A DNA stretch of 64,000 nt. Source: Bacteroidales bacterium UBA1176 (GTDB taxonomy: Bacteria > Bacteroidota > Bacteroidia > Bacteroidales > WCHB1-69). The stretch lies in the NCBI GenBank assembly GCA_002311645.1, contig DBYW01000034.1:5173-69172 (forward strand), given 5' to 3'. Positions 1 through 9,671 of the stretch are shown one piece after another (the stretch's first letter is position 1; the number at the start of each line of letters is the position of its first letter). The notes beneath the pieces are model-generated. The model was not told where the DNA came from. It ran no database searches and saw only the letters and a list, made by a program, of their open reading frames with translations. The translations under genes and the position numbers were made by a program.

Positions 1-1106
1 CTGCGGGTCACCTCACCCGACTGGAGTTTGTTGACGAAGTCGGTGTCCTGGATCAGGGCGCGGGCCATCTGGAAGGCCACAAAACCGGAATCGAGCACCT
101 TCTCCATATTGTCCTTGTCCACCATGCCGCCGACATAGATGAGCGGCATCTTCAAGGCTTGGCGGAACTTCATGGCGGTGTCGTAGAAATAGGCGTCCTT
201 GTAGGGCACGGTGGGGATAACGATGCGGCCGCCGATGTTGACGCCGAATTTCAGCCACCAGAATTTCTTCATATCCATATAATAGGCCATCGCCTTGATA
301 GGCATTGCGCCGTGCATCACGTGCATAGGGGCTTTGCTGACGAAGCCGGCGGTGAGCACGAGAGCGTGTACGCCGAGACGCTCCAACTCCTGAGCCACCT
401 TGATGCACTCGTCAATCTGCATGCCGCTGCGGAAACCGTCGTACATGTTGGTCTTCACCACGATGGCCATATCGTCCTTGGCCTCTTCCATCACGCGGGT
501 GATGACGCGGCGCATAAAGCGCATGCGGTTTTCGAGGGAACCGCCATACTCGTCTTTGCGGTGGTTGGTATACGGGGAGAGGAACTGGCTGATGAAGTAG
601 CCGTGGCCAGCGTGGACCTCAATGCAGTCAAAACCGGAGCGACGACAGAGATCGACGGCTTTGCCGAAGTCCTCCACAATCTGGTCAATTTCGGGGATGG
701 TGATCTTTTTGGTGAAGGTAGGCGAATAGAGGTTGAATCGCCCTGACGGGGAGAAGGGCTTCTGCCCGCAGGTGGCCCGATGGGTCATGTTGCCGCAGTG
801 GCCGATCTGGATGGAGGCCTTGGCGCCCTCGGCATGGATGGCGTCGGTCAGTTTCTTGAGTTCCGGGACAATCTCTTCGCGCAACCACAACTGGCCGTCG
901 AAGGAGAGTCCGCTGCGGCTGACGGAGGCGTAGGCCACCGTGGTCATGCCGATACCGCCCTTGGCGACGGCAGTGTGGTAGTTGAACAGTTCTTCGGTGG
1001 GTCTGTTGCCATGGGCCATGTTTTCAAAGGCCGCGGAACGGATAGTGCGGTTGCGAAGGGTGATCGGACCGATCTGACAAGGGGTAAAAATCTTGGATTC
1101 TGACAT
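1..1106 (-). CDS. NADH:flavin oxidoreductase, Old Yellow Enzyme family (3' end outside window)
   Basis: The reverse strand from ATG 1106 stays open to the window edge, giving 368 codons without a stop. The product begins MSESKIFTPCQIGPITLRNR, typical of the N-terminal FMN-binding TIM barrel of OYE enzymes. The family signature HAGHGYFISQFLSPYTNHR followed by DEYGGSLENR lies near residues 163-195, and a phosphate-binding GG region lies near residue 325. Such enzymes reduce enoates or dienoyl-CoA using FMN and NAD(P)H. The end of the protein is missing, so it cannot be decided whether an Fe-S/FAD/NAD(P)-binding half follows, as in 2,4-dienoyl-CoA reductases. It starts 7 bp after the tatD-like gene and is probably co-transcribed with it. 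Confidence 0.9.
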   Translation of the reverse strand, partial: MSESKIFTPCQIGPITLRNRTIRSAAFENMAHGNRPTEELFNYHTAVAKGGIGMTTVAYASVSRSGLSFDGQLWLREEIVPELKKLTDAIHAEGAKASIQIGHCGNMTHRATCGQKPFSPSGRFNLYSPTFTKKITIPEIDQIVEDFGKAVDLCRRSGFDCIEVHAGHGYFISQFLSPYTNHRKDEYGGSLENRMRFMRRVITRVMEEAKDDMAIVVKTNMYDGFRSGMQIDECIKVAQELERLGVHALVLTAGFVSKAPMHVMHGAMPIKAMAYYMDMKKFWWLKFGVNIGGRIVIPTVPYKDAYFYDTAMKFRQALKMPLIYVGGMVDKDNMEKVLDSGFVAFQMARALIQDTDFVNKLQSGEVTR

Positions 1107-1113
1107 TGTTATT

Positions 1114-1890
1114 TTATTTTGGTAATTTCGTGAAGATATTCTGCGCGTTAAGTGTGGTTTGCTCCATGACGTGCTCCACGGAGACGCTGAAGATTTCGGC
1201 CATTTTCTGGGCTATGAGGGGAATATAGGCACTTTCATTGCGCTTGCCCCGGTGCGGCACGGGCGCCAAATAGGGCGCATCCGTTTCCAAGACGAGATGC
1301 TCCAGCCCCACGTGCGACACAATGTCCTGCAGTTTGCTGTTTTTGAAGGTGAGCACGCCGCCCACGCCGAGGGCGAAGCCGTGGCGCACGGCCCAGTCGG
1401 CCTCCTGCACGCCGCCGGAGAAGCAATGCATCACACCGGTAAGCTCGCCCGCCTTGAACTCCTGCAGGATAGCGATGGCCTCCGCGTAGGCGTTGCGAAT
1501 GTGCAGGGAGAGTGGCAGCTGGCGGTCGCGCGCCCAACAGAGCTGGCGGCGGAAAGCCTCTTTCTGCTCCGCCTCAAACTCGCGACTCCAGTAGAAGTCC
1601 AGCCCAATTTCTCCAACACCAATCACATTGGGGTCGTCGAAATGCGGAGCCAACAAGGCAAGTTCGCGCTCGAAGTCGGCATTCGTGTCCTCGGGATGGA
1701 GACCCACCAAGGCGAAGATATTCTGGGGAAAAAGAGCCACAGCCTCCTGGATTTGTCCGGGCGTGGCACTGTTCACGCAACCCAACACCATCTGGGTGAC
1801 CCGTGCGTCGAGGGCGCGCTGCACCGTTGCCTCGAAATCTTCGGGGTAATATTCGCGGTACAGGTGGGTGTGCGTGTCAATGTAATGCAT
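1114..1890 (-). CDS. tatD: TatD family metal-dependent hydrolase / DNase
   Basis: A 258-aa TIM-barrel metallohydrolase. The metal-binding HxH motif is seen in HYIDTHTHL at the N-terminus, followed by GVGEIGLDFYW, a histidine in SLHIRNAYAEA, MHCFSGG and LETDAPYLAP near the C-terminus, all standard for TatD/YcfH. Family members are 3'-5' exonucleases or quality-control nucleases in the cytoplasm. The frame is open nine codons further upstream, but the -7 promoter box at 1907-1914 lies inside that extension, so ATG 1890 is the start, with a leader of only about 10 nt. The OYE gene follows 7 bp downstream. Confidence 0.92.
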   Translation of the reverse strand: MHYIDTHTHLYREYYPEDFEATVQRALDARVTQMVLGCVNSATPGQIQEAVALFPQNIFALVGLHPEDTNADFERELALLAPHFDDPNVIGVGEIGLDFYWSREFEAEQKEAFRRQLCWARDRQLPLSLHIRNAYAEAIAILQEFKAGELTGVMHCFSGGVQEADWAVRHGFALGVGGVLTFKNSKLQDIVSHVGLEHLVLETDAPYLAPVPHRGKRNESAYIPLIAQKMAEIFSVSVEHVMEQTTLNAQNIFTKLPK

Positions 1891-1906
1891 ATCATTAAAA
1901 AGGGCG

Positions 1907-1914
1907 CAAAGATA
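1907..1914 (-). promoter_or_regulatory. Bacteroidota -7 promoter box for the tatD-like gene
   Basis: The minus strand reads TATCTTTG followed by CGCCC, a perfect match to TAnnTTTG. It lies between the end of the HAD phosphatase gene and ATG 1890 and fixes the start of the tatD-like gene. Confidence 0.7.
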
Positions 1915-1927
1915 CAAAAAAGCCCGT

Positions 1928-2575
1928 TTATAGCAAGTCGATTATTTCATGGGGCGCGGCGATGATGTGTTCCGCTTGTTCGCCCTCCAGTTCCTCTCGG
2001 GTACGGTATCCCCACAGCAGACCGACAGCCTCGATGCCCGCGCGGTGGGCAGTTTGCATGTCCACAGCAGTATCGCCGAGGTAGAGCGTTTCCTCCGGTT
2101 TGTTGCCCGTGATGGCAAGGATGTCGTACACCACTTGCGGGTCCGGCTTGACGGGAATGCCCCTCCGTTGCCCTATGAGGGCGGCGAAAGTGATGGAAGG
2201 GAAGAAATCGGCCATCAGCGGCGCAACGGCAAACTGCGCCTTGTTGGTGGCCACGGCTATCTTGATGCCGAGCCGCTGAAGCTCCTCCAACACCTCCTTG
2301 ACGCCGGGATAGACGGTGGTCTTGTCGTACATGTGGATGTCGTAGTAGGCCTTGAACTCCTGCAGGCAGAAGTCGAACATCTCTCCCTCTTTCTGTCCCT
2401 CGGGTAAAATCCTACGAATAAGCGTGGGCATACCGTCGCCTACAAAATAGCGGTAGGCATCGACAGGATGGGTGGGGAAGCCATGGCTGGCGAGCACATG
2501 GTTCGCGGAGTCAGCGAGATCCTCCAACGAATCGAGCAACGTACCGTCCAAATCGAATATGAGCAATTTCTTCAT
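1928..2575 (-). CDS. gph: HAD-superfamily hydrolase, phosphoglycolate phosphatase-like
   Basis: A 215-aa HAD hydrolase. Motif I is FDLDGTLLDS near residue 7, motif II is VATNKAQ, the motif III lysine is in GIPVKPDP and motif IV is YLGDTAVDMQTAHRAG. The helical cap between motifs I and II resembles Gph and beta-phosphoglucomutase-like phosphatases. The likely role is hydrolysis of 2-phosphoglycolate or another small phosphomonoester in the cytoplasm; the exact substrate cannot be read from sequence. It starts 12 bp after rfbC and is probably transcribed with rfbC and the ClC gene. Confidence 0.85.
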   Translation of the reverse strand: MKKLLIFDLDGTLLDSLEDLADSANHVLASHGFPTHPVDAYRYFVGDGMPTLIRRILPEGQKEGEMFDFCLQEFKAYYDIHMYDKTTVYPGVKEVLEELQRLGIKIAVATNKAQFAVAPLMADFFPSITFAALIGQRRGIPVKPDPQVVYDILAITGNKPEETLYLGDTAVDMQTAHRAGIEAVGLLWGYRTREELEGEQAEHIIAAPHEIIDLL

Positions 2576-2587
2576 CTACAGCAGATT

Positions 2588-3157
2588 TTATTGCGGACAG
2601 ACGAAGGTCTCGTAGTCGAACGGGGAAACAAAGTCGCGGAAGGAGACACCATTGTGATCCTTGAGCGAGGTGATCGGGTTTTCCACCTGCCAGTCAATGT
2701 TGAGGTCCGGGTCGTTGAAACGGATGCAGCCCTCGGATGCCTTGTTATAGAAATTAGAACATTTATAGGCGAAAAGAGTGTTGTCTTCTAATGCGGAAAA
2801 ACCGTGTGCAAAGCCTGCTGGAATGTAGAACTGCATGAAATTCTCGGCGCTCAGCAGCACGGAAAAGCACTGCCCGTAGGTGGGGCTGCCGCGACGTATA
2901 TCGATGGCAAAGTCGATGGCGGCGCCTTGCAGGATCCGCACCAACTTGGCCTGCGCATAAGGGGGCTTCTGGAAATGAAGTCCGCGCACCACGCCTTTCT
3001 GGGAACAAGATTGATTGTCCTGCACCCAATGTTCACGGATGCCGAACTCGGCTAACGTCCGCTCATTGAAACTTTCAAAAAAATAGCCCCTGTCGTCCTG
3101 AAAAACATCGGGGCGCAGAACGGCTAAACCATTGATATTTGTAAAATCGACTTTCAT
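2588..3157 (-). CDS. rfbC: dTDP-4-dehydrorhamnose 3,5-epimerase
   Basis: A 189-aa cupin epimerase of dTDP-L-rhamnose synthesis, converting dTDP-4-keto-6-deoxyglucose to its 3,5-epimer. Seen: DDRGYFFESFNE near the N-terminus, the catalytic histidine in VVRGLHFQ, the aspartate in AIDIRRGSPTYGQ and the YIPAGFAHGF motif. The usual length is about 180-190 aa. The frame extends 41 codons upstream into the ClC gene, but the family start MKVDFTNINGL at 3157 is clearly correct. It lies 31 bp downstream of the ClC gene. The matching rfbA is about 30 kb away at 32930; rfbB and rfbD are not in the window. Confidence 0.95.
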   Translation of the reverse strand: MKVDFTNINGLAVLRPDVFQDDRGYFFESFNERTLAEFGIREHWVQDNQSCSQKGVVRGLHFQKPPYAQAKLVRILQGAAIDFAIDIRRGSPTYGQCFSVLLSAENFMQFYIPAGFAHGFSALEDNTLFAYKCSNFYNKASEGCIRFNDPDLNIDWQVENPITSLKDHNGVSFRDFVSPFDYETFVCPQ

Positions 3158-3188
3158 GAAGAATATTTTGGATAGTATCTGGTTATTG

Positions 3189-4976
3189 TCAATCTTCGGA
3201 ATTAGCTGCGATGAAATTTTGGTATCGGGCCAGAAAGCGCGCCTTCGACAAGAAACCGATATAGGTGCGGTCACGGCCAATCACGGGCATGTTGAAATTG
3301 CCGGTACGCTTGAATTTCTCAAGAACCACGGCTGCAGTATCATCCTCGTATATAAACTCTTCCGGCTCGATCATAAGATCCTCGACAACAACAAGATCGT
3401 AGAGTTCCTGTCGGAAAATGATGTCGCGATGGTCATCCATGACAAGGAGGCCCATGAAGTGATTTTCTTTGTCGGTGACCACAAAAAGATTGCGTTTGCT
3501 CTTGGCGATATATTCTGTATATTGACGCAATTTGCTGTGTGCGGGAACGGTGCTGATATTATGGTCAATGATATTGTGCCACTGCAACTTGCGAAGGGCG
3601 AACTTATCCTTGTTGTGTGTCTTGAGGTTGTCTTTCTCGGCCAACGGCTGGGTATAGATGGAGTATTTTTCAAATGGACTGACACTGAGGTAGGAGCAGG
3701 CGGCAGTGATCATCAAAGGGATGAGCAGCGTATAGCCTGTGGAGAGTTCGGCGATGAGGAACATGGCGGTCAGGGGAGCTTGCATCACACCCGTCATGAC
3801 GCCGGCCATGCCCGCAAGGATGAAATTCACGTATGGAAGATGAAATCCCAGCAGGTTGTTGGCCAATCCTGCCACAAAAAAACCCGTGAAGGCTCCTATG
3901 AAGAGCGTGGGGGCAAACACACCGCCAATGCCGCCCGCCGACGTGGTGAATGTGGTGGCGAAGACTTTCATCATGATGATGCCTGCGAAAGCTAAAAAAA
4001 CAATCATCTGGCTGGACAATATCCCATTCAGCGGCGATCCGGCAAAGAGATTCATGTAGTCGCCGTTCAGCAGGGTGTTGATATTGTCATAACCTTCGCC
4101 ATAGAACACGGGGAATATATAGATAAGCCCGCTGAGCATAATCCCCCCCACAAGAGCTCGCACGCTTGTCTGCTTGATGCGCTTCATCTGTTTCTCAATC
4201 CAGCGCGACACCCGCAGGAAATATACGGAAATGAGGCCCGTGAGAAAACCAAGGAGGATATAGAAGGGGATGTTGCTGAGATGGAAGGCTTGGGTGGCAT
4301 CGATGTGAAACATCACGTCATGCCCCAAAAAAAGCAGGGACATGACTGTACCCGTAGCGGCGGAGAGCAGCAACGGCAAGATAGCACTGCCTGTCAGGTC
4401 GAGCATAAGCACCTCAAAGGTAAAGACAATGGCGGCGATAGGGGCCTTGAAAATAGCGGCCATGGCCGCGGCAGATCCGCAGGCGAGCAACAGAGTGGTC
4501 TGCCGGGCGTTGAGTCGAAAAAAGCGGGCCACGTTCGAACCTATGGCGGAGCCTGTCAGCACAATAGGTGCCTCCAATCCCACTGAGCCGCCGAAACCGA
4601 CGGTGATGGCACTGGACACCATGGAGGAGTAGACATTGTGGAATCGCAGCTTGCCATCGCTTTTGCAGATAGCTTTGAGCACGATGCTGACACCGTGGCT
4701 GAGGTCATCGCGCACCACACGGCGCACGAACAACAGGGTGAGAAAAATGCCCACGATGGGCAGGATGAGATAGAGGTAGTTCACCTGCGCATTGGGAAAA
4801 GCGCTCCCCAGAGCCCGCGTGGTGAAATGGACAAGATTCTTGATAATCACGGCGGCGGCAGCACCCAAAAAGCCAATGATGACACTTAGGATGAGCACGA
4901 TGGTGCGCCCTTTGAAATGCGTTGTGACAAAACGACGCACACTCGCCAGTCTTTTCAAGAATTTACGTTTTTTCAT
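3189..4976 (-). CDS. ClC family chloride channel/transporter with C-terminal CBS domains
   Basis: A 595-aa integral membrane protein. Residues about 20-430 form the ClC core with many membrane helices, with the filter region GGSVGLEAPIVLTGSAIGS carrying the gating glutamate, and the GGVFAPTLFIGA motif (GxFxP). About 150 C-terminal residues contain two CBS repeats, which usually bind nucleotides and regulate transport. It probably exchanges Cl- for H+ or conducts Cl- across the inner membrane. ATG 4976 is chosen because the -7 box lies just upstream at 4994-5001; the earlier in-frame ATG at 5021 lies upstream of that promoter. rfbC follows 31 bp downstream. Confidence 0.93.
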   Translation of the reverse strand: MKKRKFLKRLASVRRFVTTHFKGRTIVLILSVIIGFLGAAAAVIIKNLVHFTTRALGSAFPNAQVNYLYLILPIVGIFLTLLFVRRVVRDDLSHGVSIVLKAICKSDGKLRFHNVYSSMVSSAITVGFGGSVGLEAPIVLTGSAIGSNVARFFRLNARQTTLLLACGSAAAMAAIFKAPIAAIVFTFEVLMLDLTGSAILPLLLSAATGTVMSLLFLGHDVMFHIDATQAFHLSNIPFYILLGFLTGLISVYFLRVSRWIEKQMKRIKQTSVRALVGGIMLSGLIYIFPVFYGEGYDNINTLLNGDYMNLFAGSPLNGILSSQMIVFLAFAGIIMMKVFATTFTTSAGGIGGVFAPTLFIGAFTGFFVAGLANNLLGFHLPYVNFILAGMAGVMTGVMQAPLTAMFLIAELSTGYTLLIPLMITAACSYLSVSPFEKYSIYTQPLAEKDNLKTHNKDKFALRKLQWHNIIDHNISTVPAHSKLRQYTEYIAKSKRNLFVVTDKENHFMGLLVMDDHRDIIFRQELYDLVVVEDLMIEPEEFIYEDDTAAVVLEKFKRTGNFNMPVIGRDRTYIGFLSKARFLARYQNFIAANSED

Positions 4977-4993
4977 GCTTGAAAACAGAGGCG

Positions 4994-5001
4994 CAAATGT
5001 A
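4994..5001 (-). promoter_or_regulatory. -7 promoter box for the ClC gene
   Basis: The minus strand reads TACATTTG followed by CGCC, matching TAnnTTTG. It lies 18 bp upstream of the ClC start and about 100 bp after dxs ends, marking a new transcription unit. Confidence 0.65.
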
Positions 5002-5104
5002 CATAAATTTCGAATATGCACAGACCCGTGAAATTACCGTATGTAGAGACGAAGCGCGCCCCGTCTCTCGAAAACAAGCAGGATGAGAACAGCTGCAAGC
5101 TTTG

Positions 5105-6997
5105 CTAAACCATGATTTCGCGAATCTTAGCCACCATATCATCCACGCCAAATCCCACTTCGTGATAGATATTGGGAATGTCGCCTTGCGCGATGAACCG
5201 GTCGGGAATGGCCAGGTGATGCAATACGTTTTTCAACCCGTTTTCTTCCAGGAACTCCGCCACTGCAGAGAAAAGGCCACCCTTTTCAGTGCCGTCCTCC
5301 ACGGTAAGCCAAATGGGATATTTTACGGCCATCTCGCGCAGCAATTCTTCGTCAAACGGCTTCAGGAAACGCAAATCCACATGGGCGGGGTGAATGTTGT
5401 CTTTCGACATTTGGTCAATCGCCTGGGTTACGTTGTTGCCCAAGGGTCCAAGCGAAAGCACGAGCAGTCGCTCGCCTTCGCGCAATACCCGTCCCTTGCC
5501 GATGGGAATGTCCTGCGGTTCGTTTTGCCAGTCCACCAGCACGCCACGTCCGCGCGGGTATCGGATAACAAAAGGCAATCCGCCCTGCTTGGCATTGTGA
5601 TAGGCCGTCACCATCATATTGCGCAATTCATGTTCGTTGAGCGGAGAGGCGATGATCAGGTCAGGCACGGCACGCAGGAAGGCCAAGTCGTAGGCACCCT
5701 GGTGCGTGGCACCGTCCTCTCCCACCAACCCCGCACGGTCGATGCAAAAAACGACAGGCAGCTTCTGCAGCGCCACGTCGTGGATCACCTGGTCGTAGCC
5801 ACGTTGCAAAAACGAAGAATATATGTTACAGAAGGGGATGTAGCCTTCTGCTGCAAGTCCTGCAGAGAAGGTCACGGCATGCTGTTCGGCAATGCCCACG
5901 TCGAAGACACGCTCGGGAAAGACTGCGTCCATGATGGTCAACGAACAACCCGTGGCCATGGCAGGCGTGATGCCCACCACTTTATCGTCCTGACGGGCAA
6001 TCTCAAGAATGGTGTTCCCAAACACATCCTGGAATTTTGGAGGCATTCCCTCCGTATGAGGTTCAATGATCTGCCCCGTATCGGGATTGAACTTGCCGGG
6101 CGCATGGTAGGCCGTCTGGTGCTGCTCAGCCATCTCTAATCCTTTGCCCTTGACCGTGAGCACATGGAAGAGCTTCAGCCCCGGCAGGGTCTTGAGCCCC
6201 TGCAGGGTCTTGACCAATGCCATGACATCGTGCCCGTCGGCGGGACCAAAATAGCGGTAACCCAAACTTTGAAACCAATTGCTGCCGCCCAACAGATAAC
6301 CTTTCAGCCCGTTACCCATCTTGCTGAAGAAGTTGGTGATTTTATTGGACTGTTTCGAATTGAAGGTGAAGAGATTCCAGAGCCGGTTCTTGAATCTGTT
6401 GTAAGCAGGCGATGTGGTGATGGAAAGCAGGTATTTGCTCATGGCACCGGTACTCTGGTCTATGGAAATCTTATTGTCGTTGAGGATAACCAACATGTTG
6501 ACATCGCGATAAGAGGCTTGGTTCATAGCCTCGAACGCCATGCCTCCGCCAATAGCGCCATCGCCGATGACAGCGATGTGATTACGTTGGATATTGCCAT
6601 CCATCTTGGCAGCCATTGCCATTCCCAACACCGCGGAGATGGAGGTGGAGGAGTGTCCGGTGCCAAAAGCGTCGTACTCGCTCTCCTCACGCCGCGGGAA
6701 ACCGCTGATGCCGCCATAGCATCGGTTGGTGGCGAAGACATCTTTGCGTCCCGTCAGAATCTTGTGTCCATATGCTTGATGCCCCACGTCCCACACCAAA
6801 CGGTCGTCGGGCGTATTGAACACATAATGAATGGCCACGGTGAGCTCAACCACTCCAAGACTGGAACCGAGATGGCCGGGATGACGGGCAGTCTGCTCGA
6901 TGATGAACTGCCGCAATTCATTGCATAGCTGAGGCAGCTGTTCTACCGACAGTTTCCGCAAATCCTCCGGCGTATGTATGGAGTCGAGATATCGCAT
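5105..6997 (-). CDS. dxs: 1-deoxy-D-xylulose-5-phosphate synthase
   Basis: A 630-aa thiamine-diphosphate enzyme that condenses pyruvate and glyceraldehyde-3-phosphate, the first step of the MEP isoprenoid pathway. Seen: N-terminal HPGHLGSSLGVVELTVAIHY, GTGHSSTSISAVLGMAMA, the TPP-binding GDGAIGGGMAFEAMNQ ending in NDN, and in the transketolase-like middle domain DRAGLVGEDGATHQGAYD. The length is normal for Dxs. It starts 3 bp after the glycosyltransferase gene, as the last gene of the run that begins at greA. Confidence 0.97.
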   Translation of the reverse strand: MRYLDSIHTPEDLRKLSVEQLPQLCNELRQFIIEQTARHPGHLGSSLGVVELTVAIHYVFNTPDDRLVWDVGHQAYGHKILTGRKDVFATNRCYGGISGFPRREESEYDAFGTGHSSTSISAVLGMAMAAKMDGNIQRNHIAVIGDGAIGGGMAFEAMNQASYRDVNMLVILNDNKISIDQSTGAMSKYLLSITTSPAYNRFKNRLWNLFTFNSKQSNKITNFFSKMGNGLKGYLLGGSNWFQSLGYRYFGPADGHDVMALVKTLQGLKTLPGLKLFHVLTVKGKGLEMAEQHQTAYHAPGKFNPDTGQIIEPHTEGMPPKFQDVFGNTILEIARQDDKVVGITPAMATGCSLTIMDAVFPERVFDVGIAEQHAVTFSAGLAAEGYIPFCNIYSSFLQRGYDQVIHDVALQKLPVVFCIDRAGLVGEDGATHQGAYDLAFLRAVPDLIIASPLNEHELRNMMVTAYHNAKQGGLPFVIRYPRGRGVLVDWQNEPQDIPIGKGRVLREGERLLVLSLGPLGNNVTQAIDQMSKDNIHPAHVDLRFLKPFDEELLREMAVKYPIWLTVEDGTEKGGLFSAVAEFLEENGLKNVLHHLAIPDRFIAQGDIPNIYHEVGFGVDDMVAKIREIMV

Positions 6998-7000
6998 AAT

Positions 7001-8209
7001 TTAGGATTGGATGGTCAGCCTGTAAAAATCAAGCATTTTTTCAGTGATTATCGTATTATTGTGCTTGACAGAGATCACGTTGCGGGCATTTTCGCCAATA
7101 ATCGTACAAATATCGGGCGTGGCGATGCACTTGTCGATGACAGCGAGGAACTCTTCGGGCGTGTCGGCAATGAAAAGATGCTTGCCGCTCTCCACGGCAA
7201 GGCCTTCGGCACCCACACCGGTGGTGATGACAACGCGGCCCAACGCCATGGCTTCGACAATCTTGATACGAATGCCACTGCCAGACAGCAAGGGAACGAC
7301 CATGAAGTCATGGTCGAGCATAAAAGCATTGGCATCGGCCACAGCACCAGCAATGGTGACATTGGGGTCATGACGCTGCAGAATGCTCTCGGGAATGTTA
7401 CGGCCCGCCAACGTAAAGGTCAACTTTGGGTATTTCTCGTGAATGGCTGGCCACACATCGTCCAAGAACCATTCCATACCCTCTATGTTGGGCGACCAAT
7501 TCATGCTGCCAATATGGCATAAGGAAGGATTCTCCGATGGGATATAGTCGTCTTCCACCTCATAATTGTCCATATCGATGCCAAAAGGCACTATAGTGCC
7601 AAGCACACTTGGGGCAGTGATGCGAAAATAATTGAAATCGGGTTCGGAAATGGTCATATAGCCATCGACAACGTTGAGAATCTGTTCCTCCACGCGGCGC
7701 AGTTGGTTACAGTTGGTCTTATATACCCATTTCCGGAAAAGATTGCTTTCGTTGGAGGCCAGTCTTTCCCAAATCAAATGCTCGATGTTATGCATGCGCA
7801 ACACCACTTTTGCCTTGGAATAGCGGCGAATGACAGGAATATAGGGGGTCATGTAAATCGATTCTACATGGACGATGTCAAAAGGCTCCGACGACAGGAT
7901 TTTGGCTAATTTGTCAGCCATTTCCTTGCTGTAGAACCTGGAAATCTGATAGGAGTTGCGGTGCAACAGGCTACGCATGGCAGCACCGGCCTTAGGTGTC
8001 GTGTCGATATACACGGACTCGAAGCGCGTGCGGCGTATATAATCTTCGGGAAGAGCCTCTGTTTTGACGGGATGCTTGGGCGTGGAAACAGCCAGCACCC
8101 TGACATCTTGGCCACTGTCGAGCAGACCTTGGGTGATGTTGTGCATGGCGATGCAACCGCCATCCACTTGGGGCAAGGGAGGCTTATGACAAAGTTGTAG
8201 TATCTTCAT
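7001..8209 (-). CDS. Glycosyltransferase, GT-B fold (GT4-like)
   Basis: A 402-aa cytoplasmic glycosyltransferase. The N-terminus MKILQLCHKPPLPQVDGGC is the acceptor-side Rossmann domain, with VLRMHNIEHLIWERL in the middle. The C-terminal donor domain contains SLCHIGSMNWSPNIEGMEWF and the binding segment PLLSGSGIRIKIVEAMALG, typical of GT4-type retaining enzymes. The acceptor and donor cannot be determined; a lipopolysaccharide or exopolysaccharide role is likely. Its first 26 bp overlap the end of the LptF/G permease gene in another frame, implying translational coupling, and dxs follows after 3 bp. Confidence 0.88.
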   Translation of the reverse strand: MKILQLCHKPPLPQVDGGCIAMHNITQGLLDSGQDVRVLAVSTPKHPVKTEALPEDYIRRTRFESVYIDTTPKAGAAMRSLLHRNSYQISRFYSKEMADKLAKILSSEPFDIVHVESIYMTPYIPVIRRYSKAKVVLRMHNIEHLIWERLASNESNLFRKWVYKTNCNQLRRVEEQILNVVDGYMTISEPDFNYFRITAPSVLGTIVPFGIDMDNYEVEDDYIPSENPSLCHIGSMNWSPNIEGMEWFLDDVWPAIHEKYPKLTFTLAGRNIPESILQRHDPNVTIAGAVADANAFMLDHDFMVVPLLSGSGIRIKIVEAMALGRVVITTGVGAEGLAVESGKHLFIADTPEEFLAVIDKCIATPDICTIIGENARNVISVKHNNTIITEKMLDFYRLTIQS

Positions 8210-9659
8210 GTCGCTTTTTGGAGAAGAGTCTTATGGATTTGATTCTATCGATGAATTTGGAATATGTGTCCGGGGAAAGTACCGCCGAGTCGGTGGTTGC
8301 CTGATACGTGAGGAAAACGCAAATGGGGAGCAAGATAAACGAAGAAAAGAACATGCCGAACCACACAGGCCAGACACTGCTCTTGGCGATTTTCTCGCCC
8401 ATAATGGAGAGGGCGAAGTAGAGTGTGAAGAAGACCACCGTGACCACCAACGGAATTCCGATGCCGCCTTTTCGGATGATAGAGCCCAACGGCGCTCCAA
8501 TAAAGAAAAAGAGCACACATGCCAACGCCAAGGAGAATTTTCTGAACAGTTCAATCTGATAAGTCCACATATAATGTGTTCGGAAATCCTGGTCCTGATA
8601 GGCAAAGCGTACAGAATAGATAAAGGAGCGTGCAGCATTCTCGGCAAAGGAGAAGATTTTGAACTGCTGATCGTCGGTCATTTCCGCGATGTCACATTTC
8701 CGTGAACGCGTGATGGTGTCGAAACGTATGGAGTCGTTTTTGATGAAGATGTTGAAATAGTACAAATTGCCGAAGAAGGCGTCGGAGGCTCCATGCGCCA
8801 ACTGCATGATTTCGGCCTTCATCGTGTCAATACGCTCGGTAAGTTGGTCTATGGACAGCGCTGTGGAATGTCCTTCGTAGAAACTTTCATCCACACTGCC
8901 CATGGTAAAAGAGGACATGTCGAAGCGCTTGTACTGTTTGTCGAAAGTGGCGCGTGTGAGCGGATAACGTCCGTTGGCACTCGAACCGCCCTTGTGTGCG
9001 TATGGGCTTTCGTCCCAGTAGGAGCCATCGCGGAGTGTAAACACCAAATAATGCTTGTCCGGCGTGACGCGCATGGTGCCCTCCTTGGCGTATGTGACCG
9101 ATGTGTTGCCCATACGCTTTGAGTGGTCGTAAATCATGATATCCTTCACTGTCTCCCCGTCACGCATCTTTTTGCCCACGCGAATGGTGTAATTGTCGAA
9201 CCCTTCATAGAAAACACCCTCCTCTATATTGAGGGATGGTTTTTGTTCCTGAATATCGAACAAGAGCATCCTGAGTTTGATCGTGGCCTTGGGAATCACC
9301 TGGTTGGAGAATTCAAAAGCAATGACAGCGATAACGAGCGACAGCACGAAAAGCGGAGTCATCATCTTACGGACGGAGACACCGGCAGACTTGAGCGCCA
9401 CAATCTCATAGCGCTCGCCCATGTTGCCGAAGGTCATCAAGGATGCCAAAAGCACGGCCAAGGGAAAGGCCATGGATGTCAGCGTAATGGAGGCATAGAA
9501 GAGCAACTTCAACAGCACACTGATTTCCAGCCCCTTCCCCACAAGTTCGTCCACCCATTTCCAAAGGAACTGCATCAGCAGCACAAACAGGGAAACGAAA
9601 AAAGTCAGCACGAAGGGGCTAAGGAAGTTTTTACAGAGGTATCTGTTGATAATCTTCAC
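8184..9659 (-). CDS. LptF/LptG family permease (YjgP/YjgQ)
   Basis: A 491-aa inner-membrane protein with three N-terminal membrane helices (within residues 10-125), a large periplasmic region (about 130-370), and three helices near the C-terminus including LALACVLFFFIGAPLGSIIR. This is the PF03739 layout of the LptBFG lipopolysaccharide export ABC transporter. It is longer than E. coli LptF/G (about 360 aa) because of an enlarged periplasmic domain, which is usual in Bacteroidota. Whether it is LptF or LptG cannot be decided. Its 3' end overlaps the glycosyltransferase start by 26 bp, consistent with a shared envelope role. Confidence 0.88.
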   Translation of the reverse strand: MKIINRYLCKNFLSPFVLTFFVSLFVLLMQFLWKWVDELVGKGLEISVLLKLLFYASITLTSMAFPLAVLLASLMTFGNMGERYEIVALKSAGVSVRKMMTPLFVLSLVIAVIAFEFSNQVIPKATIKLRMLLFDIQEQKPSLNIEEGVFYEGFDNYTIRVGKKMRDGETVKDIMIYDHSKRMGNTSVTYAKEGTMRVTPDKHYLVFTLRDGSYWDESPYAHKGGSSANGRYPLTRATFDKQYKRFDMSSFTMGSVDESFYEGHSTALSIDQLTERIDTMKAEIMQLAHGASDAFFGNLYYFNIFIKNDSIRFDTITRSRKCDIAEMTDDQQFKIFSFAENAARSFIYSVRFAYQDQDFRTHYMWTYQIELFRKFSLALACVLFFFIGAPLGSIIRKGGIGIPLVVTVVFFTLYFALSIMGEKIAKSSVWPVWFGMFFSSFILLPICVFLTYQATTDSAVLSPDTYSKFIDRIKSIRLFSKKRHEDTTTLS

Positions 9660-9671
9660 GACGGCACGCCA